From positions 1-64,000 of the IMG/VR virus record IMGVR_UViG_3300025617_000001: a stretch of DNA of 64,000 bases; one strand, 5' to 3'. Position numbers and translations under genes: made by a program. This document shows, piece after piece, positions 59,057-64,000 of the stretch. Each line of letters begins with the position of its first letter. The stretch's first letter is position 1. The notes under the pieces are model-generated. The model had not been told where the DNA came from, did no database searches, and saw only the letters and a list, made by a program, of their open reading frames with translations. The stretch is from a virus.

Positions 59057-59305
59057 TTAAGCTTGTTCTTCCTCGGTAATTTCTTCAAACGATCCGTCTT
59101 GGATGTTGATAGATACTTTACCGTACTCGTCTTGTAGAGCTGTTTGTAATTTCTGAAGCTCTTCTTGCACTCCTACTAGCTGATGTAGCAGAATATGCTT
59201 TTGACCTTCAACGTTACCAATTTGTGCTTGAAGCTGCTGGATAGTTCCAACTTTCTCTTGCAAGTCTTTTAATTGTTCGTCCTTGATTTTGTTTTCTGTC
59301 GACAT
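59057..59305 (-). CDS. Prefoldin-like coiled-coil protein
   Basis: The protein has 82 aa. Residues 5-60 form a coiled coil interrupted at ...IGNVEGQKHILLHQLVG, with a hairpin-like turn, and the short VSINIQDGSF strand follows. The layout of helix, strand, helix is that of prefoldin-type chaperones. Its place directly upstream of groEL suggests a substrate-delivery role, but a structural coiled coil is equally possible. Confidence 0.5.
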   Translation of the reverse strand: MSTENKIKDEQLKDLQEKVGTIQQLQAQIGNVEGQKHILLHQLVGVQEELQKLQTALQDEYGKVSINIQDGSFEEITEEEQA

Positions 59306-59354
59306 TGTGATAAAATTTAATATTAATGTTCAGTATTTATATTACATGCTAATA

Positions 59355-59609
59355 CTAATTATTAATAGTTTCTTGCGTGCTAGCGGTGTATGCATCCACA
59401 ATTTCTTGTGTCCACACAGCGTTAGCTATATCAACTATTTCTTGAGGCTGCCCTGTAAGATCAGAGCCTGGAGCTAATACATATCTGTGAAAAGATCTTG
59501 TAAGCTCTACGCCATCTTCTTCGATTACTGTAGCCTCACGTACCTGTAAGTGTTTAAAATCTCCTACGATTTCAATCTTGTCTACTTTTGTTGTTTTTGT
59601 TATTGCCAT
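59355..59609 (-). CDS. Conserved marine-phage virion-associated protein
   Basis: The protein has 84 aa, starting MAITKTTKVDKIEIVGDFKH. The following LQVREATVIEEDGVELTRSF, then HRYVLAPGSDL and VWTQEIVDAY, is a widely conserved small protein sitting beside tail fibre genes in marine phages. Function unknown. It lies 12 bp downstream of the 666-aa fibre gene. Confidence 0.7.
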   Translation of the reverse strand: MAITKTTKVDKIEIVGDFKHLQVREATVIEEDGVELTRSFHRYVLAPGSDLTGQPQEIVDIANAVWTQEIVDAYTASTQETINN

Positions 59610-59621
59610 TTTTTATCTTTA

Positions 59622-61622
59622 TTAAGCTATTATATAACTAAAGTGTCCTGTTATATATGCACTATCTACATGTGTTCCTACTGCAAATCCTGTTCTATTT
59701 AAATTATAATAAAATACAGGATTTGTACCGCCTCTCAATCCTATTGAAAAAGTACTATTTCCTGAGTGGTGTAAAGGTGCTTTAATGTATTGGTTATTGC
59801 TAGCTGGAGCAAAAGGTAGTCCTCCTAATCTAGCATAATAGTAACCTCCTGAGTTCATTCCGGTTCCGTATAGATCAAACCATACAGTTACTGTATTTCC
59901 TATTTTTTGATAATATCCTTGTTGGTTTACATAACTTATTGTAGGATTACCTATGTCAAAATGAAAACCAGGCGTCCAAGTCCCTTCTTCATAATCATCT
60001 AATGCATTAGCAGCAGCGGTGTCACCGTTGAAAGTTATACCATTATTTGAAATACGCATTCTTTCTGAGCCGCCTGTTTCAAATGTAAAGTGACCACCAC
60101 CAGCTGTAGTAACAAATTTTGTTTTATTAGAGTTTGAAGTATCTGCGTCTGGATAATTTATTATAGAAAAGTTATTTCCAGTTGTATCTAAAATCAATTC
60201 AGAAGTACAACCCACGCTAGAACCAGTGTTATGTATTCTTGTTTTTACACCGCTGCTTGAATTGCTTTCTACGTGTAATTTTTCACTTGGCGATGGCGTT
60301 CCAATTCCTACATTACCACTATGTTTAATTCTAAAAGCTTCATAATGAGTTCCATTATCTCTAACTTTTATAGTGAAAGTTCCATTGCTTAGATTTCCAC
60401 CTTCTTGTAAAACGCTTAATTGAGCTACACCAGTAGATTGGCCTTCCCAACCAGTGGCTGATAATACTATGTTAGATGTTTGATTAGAAACACCACTTGA
60501 ATTATCATTCGCGACTCTTAATTCTCCGTTTCTAAATCCAGTTGTATATGTAGAATTACTACTAGAATCAATATGTAGTTTAGAATCCGGGGATGTTTCC
60601 CCTATACCAAAATTGCCGCCATTGTTAAAGTATGTGTGTCTTAAAGAACCACTTCTTGAATCAATAACTACCGTTTTATTTCCTGATTGGTCATACAACC
60701 TCAATAAAGAACCTGCATCAGTTCCAGTTGTTCCGTAATTATCAACTCTAAATGTTAATTCTTCAGCATTAGGATGTTTTACATAAAGATTTTCAAGAAC
60801 TTCAAGCTTTGCTGTAGAAGAACTTAAGCCTATTCCTACCTTGCCTAAATAATCAATACGCATTTTTTCAACAGCGTCGGCTCCAGTACCGTTTGTATAA
60901 AATACTAAATCATGCTCACTATTAGCCGATTGCTGCTCTGCAACTATTTTAGCTTTTCTTGTGGAATTTCTACCTAACCAAAGTTCAGCGTTATAACCAG
61001 TAGTAGGTGAATAAACTCTTAAAAGCTTGTCTGAGTTAGAAGTAGCAGAACCAATATCTACATTACCTGAAGAATCTATGCGCATTGCTTCTGAATTCGA
61101 TATACTAAATGATATCAAACTCGGATTAAAAAACGCCATTGTATTTTGAGAACCATCAAGAAGCTGTATTTGATTCCCGCTACCCGTTTGTAGGTATAAA
61201 TAAGAGTTAGTGTCTCTTGAGAATATTCTTGCGGTACCTGCTGAAGGTATCGACGTATCTTGAAAAGATAAAGCGCCTGTTAACGTTCCACCAGCTAAAG
61301 GCAGCTTCGTACCAATAAGGTTAGCGGTCGTTGTTGCGTAGTTAGGGTCGTCACCTAGTGCAGCAGCTAATTCATTTAACGTATCAAGTGTTACAGGTGC
61401 CGAGTCAGTTATTGTAGCAATAATACTCGCGGCTGTATCGTAACCGTTAGTTGTAAGGTATGTACCTACCCTAGCATCAGTGTAGAATAATTTATCGCCT
61501 TCAGATATACTTGTTGTAGTTATACCTGTTAGCTTTGCAGCTGTTACAGCTCCGTCAGCTAAATTAGTGGCGGTTATTGTCGATGCCGCTATAAGATCAC
61601 CTGTTACTTTTGTATTAGCCAT
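59622..61622 (-). CDS. Tail fibre protein
   Basis: The protein has 666 aa. It has N-terminal repeats (MANTKVTGDLIAASTITATN, LFYTDARVGTYLTTNGYD, LDTLNELAAALGDDPNYATT and LPLAGGTLTGALSF) and then shaft repeats of the type GNVGIGTPSPSEKLHVES. The C-terminal 120 residues (GTWTPGFHFDIGNPTISYVN onward) resemble a C-terminal fibre head domain. There is no S74 domain, unlike its upstream partner. It is a likely receptor-binding trimer. It overlaps the upstream gene by 8 bp. Confidence 0.82.
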   Translation of the reverse strand: MANTKVTGDLIAASTITATNLADGAVTAAKLTGITTTSISEGDKLFYTDARVGTYLTTNGYDTAASIIATITDSAPVTLDTLNELAAALGDDPNYATTTANLIGTKLPLAGGTLTGALSFQDTSIPSAGTARIFSRDTNSYLYLQTGSGNQIQLLDGSQNTMAFFNPSLISFSISNSEAMRIDSSGNVDIGSATSNSDKLLRVYSPTTGYNAELWLGRNSTRKAKIVAEQQSANSEHDLVFYTNGTGADAVEKMRIDYLGKVGIGLSSSTAKLEVLENLYVKHPNAEELTFRVDNYGTTGTDAGSLLRLYDQSGNKTVVIDSRSGSLRHTYFNNGGNFGIGETSPDSKLHIDSSSNSTYTTGFRNGELRVANDNSSGVSNQTSNIVLSATGWEGQSTGVAQLSVLQEGGNLSNGTFTIKVRDNGTHYEAFRIKHSGNVGIGTPSPSEKLHVESNSSSGVKTRIHNTGSSVGCTSELILDTTGNNFSIINYPDADTSNSNKTKFVTTAGGGHFTFETGGSERMRISNNGITFNGDTAAANALDDYEEGTWTPGFHFDIGNPTISYVNQQGYYQKIGNTVTVWFDLYGTGMNSGGYYYARLGGLPFAPASNNQYIKAPLHHSGNSTFSIGLRGGTNPVFYYNLNRTGFAVGTHVDSAYITGHFSYIIA

Positions 61623-64000
61623 TTAATTGATCCTTTAAATCGTTTATTTCTTGTTGCTGGCCATCTATAATTTCTTTAAGCTCTTTTATAGCGCCAACTA
61701 TATAAGGCATAAAATCTTGACCAACTGTTTTGTATCTTGTTCCGTCTTCTAAAGGATCACCAGCTGTAAATTCTTTAACACATTCTGGTAATACCTGTTC
61801 TACTTCTTGCGCAACAAATCCTTTAGAGTTAATTTTCGAACCGTCTTTAAAGTCAAATGTTCTAGGCCTTAAAGAAGTTATTGTATCTAAGCTGCCAGTA
61901 AGATCTTGAATATTCTCTTTTAATCTTTCATCAGAAAGTGATTGTATTGTTACATCTCTAGCGTAAATTGTACCGTTATACGATACATAAAAATCATATC
62001 TATCGTTTAATGTGTTATATACATGGTATGTATTGTAAGGAGATCCTAACGAACTGTAAACCGCGCCATCATTAACAGCTTGTATAAAAACACCGTTTGT
62101 GTCAACAGAAGTAGTACTTTTACAAAAAGTTATATCGCCATTTGCATGAATACGCATTCTTTCTGATAACCCGTTAGTCGGAGTTGCTGTATTATAGAAT
62201 GCTATATGAGAGCCTGCTGAATAAACATCATCATAGATAGTAGCTATTTTAGCCTGTACTGCAGGACCACCACTTGAAGCATCTTCGCTATAAAATTGAA
62301 TTTCTGCCCAAGGATTTGTAGTGTCACCTGACCCTGTTGCTGCATTTCCTAAATCTGTCAATCTTAAAGTTACGGGACTGTCAACCGGTGAAGGATCTGC
62401 TCCTGCATTTTTTCCTATATCTAGTAGTGCCTTTGGATTATCTGTGCCGATTCCTACGTTGCCATTAGACTTGTTAATTAAAAGAACACTACTTGAAGTT
62501 CCATAAGAATAAAAATTCAAATTACCAGTAGTATTTAAATTTGTAATCTGCCAGTCTAAAGTATTGTCCCTTTGAATTAATATACCACCATCACGTCCTT
62601 CTTTTTTATTTAGCCATAAATAATAGTTAGCATCAGCATTATTGTTATTTAGTTTTATACTACCTCCTTCTACTGATAATCTTTGCGAAGGCGAAGTCGT
62701 GCCGATTCCTAGATTACCATTTGTCAGTAACCTTACCTTCTCGCTATTGTTTGTAGAAAAGATTAATGGGTGGTTTGTTTGTACGTTTAAAACACCTGCG
62801 CTTCCTGAAGAATATAATGAAGTTCCAACAGTATTATCACCAGTTGAAACCCTTAATAAACCAACACCATTACCACTAACGCCTCTAACTTCAAGCGTTC
62901 TAGCGGTTGCGCCATAACTAGTAGGCGAAGTCGTGCCGATTCCTACGTTGCCTTCTCCCTTTTCAATAATCATTGCTGCGGTATTTACCGAAGATAAAGA
63001 TTGGAAATCGCCAGTTGAAAATACTATATCCCTATTTCTTGAAGCAATTAACGCTTCTCCGTATGCGCCACTACCACTAAAAGAAGTTGATTCACCTATC
63101 TGTATTATTGGGCTATCTTCAGCATTATACCTACCTATAAATAAAGCAGCAGTATTTAAACTACTTTGCTGTATGTTTAATTTACCAGTTGGCGAAGTCG
63201 TGCCGATTCCTACGTTGCCAGCAGTATTAAAAGCCATTGAAACTACATCGTTACCAACAATAACGCCGCTATTTGTTAATGAACCAATATAAACAGTGTT
63301 GTTGCCACCAACCGCTTGCATATACGCTTTAGTACCACTAGCGCCTGAATGAAGTTCTAATAAAGCCCTTTGTGAATTAGATCCGCTTGTTGCTTTAATG
63401 ACTTGATAAGCCATTCCTGATTGAGAATAATGTGGCGCAGCATAAGTACCAACTGCCGTATAACCATTAACTTCAAGTTTTGCGCTAGGCGTAGTCGTGC
63501 CTATTCCTACATTGCCTGTAAGAATATTGGCCGTGATTATATTATCAACCCTAGTAGTGTTATTGTCGTTTAGCGATCGTATTTTGAATACATCACCAGC
63601 ATTTAACTCTATAGCTATTCTTTCAGCATTTGTACCTCCATCAGCATTCTGTATCAAAAGCTGAGGTAAAGATGTTGTGTTTATGTGCAGCCCGCCAGTT
63701 AATGTTCCACCAGCTAAAGGCAGCTTTCCAGCAATACTATTTGTAACTGTTGTAGCAAAGTTAGGGTCATCACCAAGGGCTGCAGCAAGCTCATTAAGCG
63801 TGTCTAAAGTACTCGGAGCTGATGCTACTAAGTCTGATACCGCTGTGGTAACAAAACCCTCTGTAGCGTAGCTATTTGTTGTTAGATACGATTGTACTCT
63901 TGCGTCTGTATAATACAGAGCCGTCCCCTCACCGATATTGGTAGTGGTAATGCCGTGGTTAGCTGCTAGGTGATCGACATCGATTACACCGTCAGCTACT
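61615..64000 (-). CDS. Tail fibre with C-terminal S74 chaperone domain, 5' end outside window
   Basis: The frame is open from the window edge to the stop at 61615, about 795 codons; a TTG at 63657 is not a real start because the frame continues upstream. The N-terminal part in the window (VADGVIDVDHLAANHGI, LYYTDARVQSYLTTN, LDTLNELAAALGDDPNFATT and KLPLAGGTLTGGLHI) parallels the 59622-61622 fibre. Five GNVGIGTTSP-type repeats follow. The C-terminus has SDERLKENIQDLTG, then SKGFVAQEVEQVLPE, a Peptidase S74 domain with the Ser/Lys dyad, and a terminal coiled coil. Confidence 0.88.
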   Translation of the reverse strand, partial: VADGVIDVDHLAANHGITTTNIGEGTALYYTDARVQSYLTTNSYATEGFVTTAVSDLVASAPSTLDTLNELAAALGDDPNFATTVTNSIAGKLPLAGGTLTGGLHINTTSLPQLLIQNADGGTNAERIAIELNAGDVFKIRSLNDNNTTRVDNIITANILTGNVGIGTTTPSAKLEVNGYTAVGTYAAPHYSQSGMAYQVIKATSGSNSQRALLELHSGASGTKAYMQAVGGNNTVYIGSLTNSGVIVGNDVVSMAFNTAGNVGIGTTSPTGKLNIQQSSLNTAALFIGRYNAEDSPIIQIGESTSFSGSGAYGEALIASRNRDIVFSTGDFQSLSSVNTAAMIIEKGEGNVGIGTTSPTSYGATARTLEVRGVSGNGVGLLRVSTGDNTVGTSLYSSGSAGVLNVQTNHPLIFSTNNSEKVRLLTNGNLGIGTTSPSQRLSVEGGSIKLNNNNADANYYLWLNKKEGRDGGILIQRDNTLDWQITNLNTTGNLNFYSYGTSSSVLLINKSNGNVGIGTDNPKALLDIGKNAGADPSPVDSPVTLRLTDLGNAATGSGDTTNPWAEIQFYSEDASSGGPAVQAKIATIYDDVYSAGSHIAFYNTATPTNGLSERMRIHANGDITFCKSTTSVDTNGVFIQAVNDGAVYSSLGSPYNTYHVYNTLNDRYDFYVSYNGTIYARDVTIQSLSDERLKENIQDLTGSLDTITSLRPRTFDFKDGSKINSKGFVAQEVEQVLPECVKEFTAGDPLEDGTRYKTVGQDFMPYIVGAIKELKEIIDGQQQEINDLKDQLNG
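62444..63516 (-). repeat. Five-copy nucleotide repeat inside the fibre gene
   Basis: On the plus strand, GGCGAAGTCGTGCCGATTCC, then TACGTTGCC, occurs exactly at 62924 and 63191, nearly so at 62690 and 63488, and as a 3' portion at 62444. The copies encode GNVGIGTTSP. They are 234-297 bp apart. Conservation at silent positions suggests recent duplication or gene conversion. Confidence 0.75.

Noticed and set aside
62444-63516. Regularly spaced repeats considered as a CRISPR array
   Set aside because: Spacing is 234-297 bp, repeats are in frame and encode the fibre motif GNVGIGTTSP.
26546-64000. Copies of the early promoter motif in the late block
   Set aside because: Several TATATTATC strings were inspected on the minus strand (for example near 30320, 32225 and 54110), but none has the TCGTA box 9 nt away.

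Overview
The window is AT-rich phage DNA, best read as most of the genome of a tailed bacteriophage, probably a podovirus. It has a portal, large terminase, scaffold and capsid, tail-nozzle-like and connector-like proteins, and very large internal virion proteins. I see no sheath, tape measure or baseplate genes. The host is probably a marine flavobacterium (Bacteroidota). Signal peptides end in typical flavobacterial ways (SFSQ, GFAQD, YGQ, IYSQ), lipoboxes read FFSCQKD and LASCSS, and genes start after A/T-rich leaders without a Shine-Dalgarno sequence.

Layout. From 7.38 kb leftward to the window start lie tail appendage and receptor-binding genes. Between 7.38 and 7.93 kb is a divergent control region. 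From 7.93 to 16.1 kb, rightward, about 30 very small early genes are broken into short units by 13 copies of one strict promoter-like motif (GCAGA, 5 nt, TACGA, 9 nt, GATAATATA). From 16.4 to 26.5 kb, rightward, comes a regulation, replication and nucleotide block: HTH protein, sigma factor, PDDEXK exonuclease, SSB, primase-helicase, thymidylate synthase-family enzyme, GIY-YIG/MazG fusion, endonuclease I-like resolvase, and NrdB and NrdA. This block ends at a strong terminator at 26.52 kb where the two transcription directions meet.

From the window end leftward to 26.5 kb runs the late block. In transcription order it holds two fibre genes, a prefoldin-like coiled coil, GroEL and GroES, small basic proteins, the terminase genes, portal, scaffold, capsid, connectors, tail nozzle, internal virion proteins (one of 2112 aa with a HELLH zinc-protease motif), a set of exported proteins including a CsgG-like outer-membrane pore, and finally holin, amidase and spanin-like lysis genes.

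The most unusual parts are four. First, the 27.9-32.6 kb cassette of exported proteins (CsgG-like pore, beta-barrel outer-membrane protein with a long Ser/Glu/Asp linker, lipoprotein, dockerin/cohesin-like protein) sits directly beside the lysis genes. Second, there are the repeated early promoter family and a separate three-copy GTGACA...TGTCAC element. Third, a stand-alone DnaA domain IV-like protein occurs with no DNA polymerase in view. Fourth, there is a chaperone set of GroEL, GroES, a prefoldin-like protein and a double Cpn10-like protein. No tRNA, rRNA, CRISPR array, integrase or insertion sequence was recognised.
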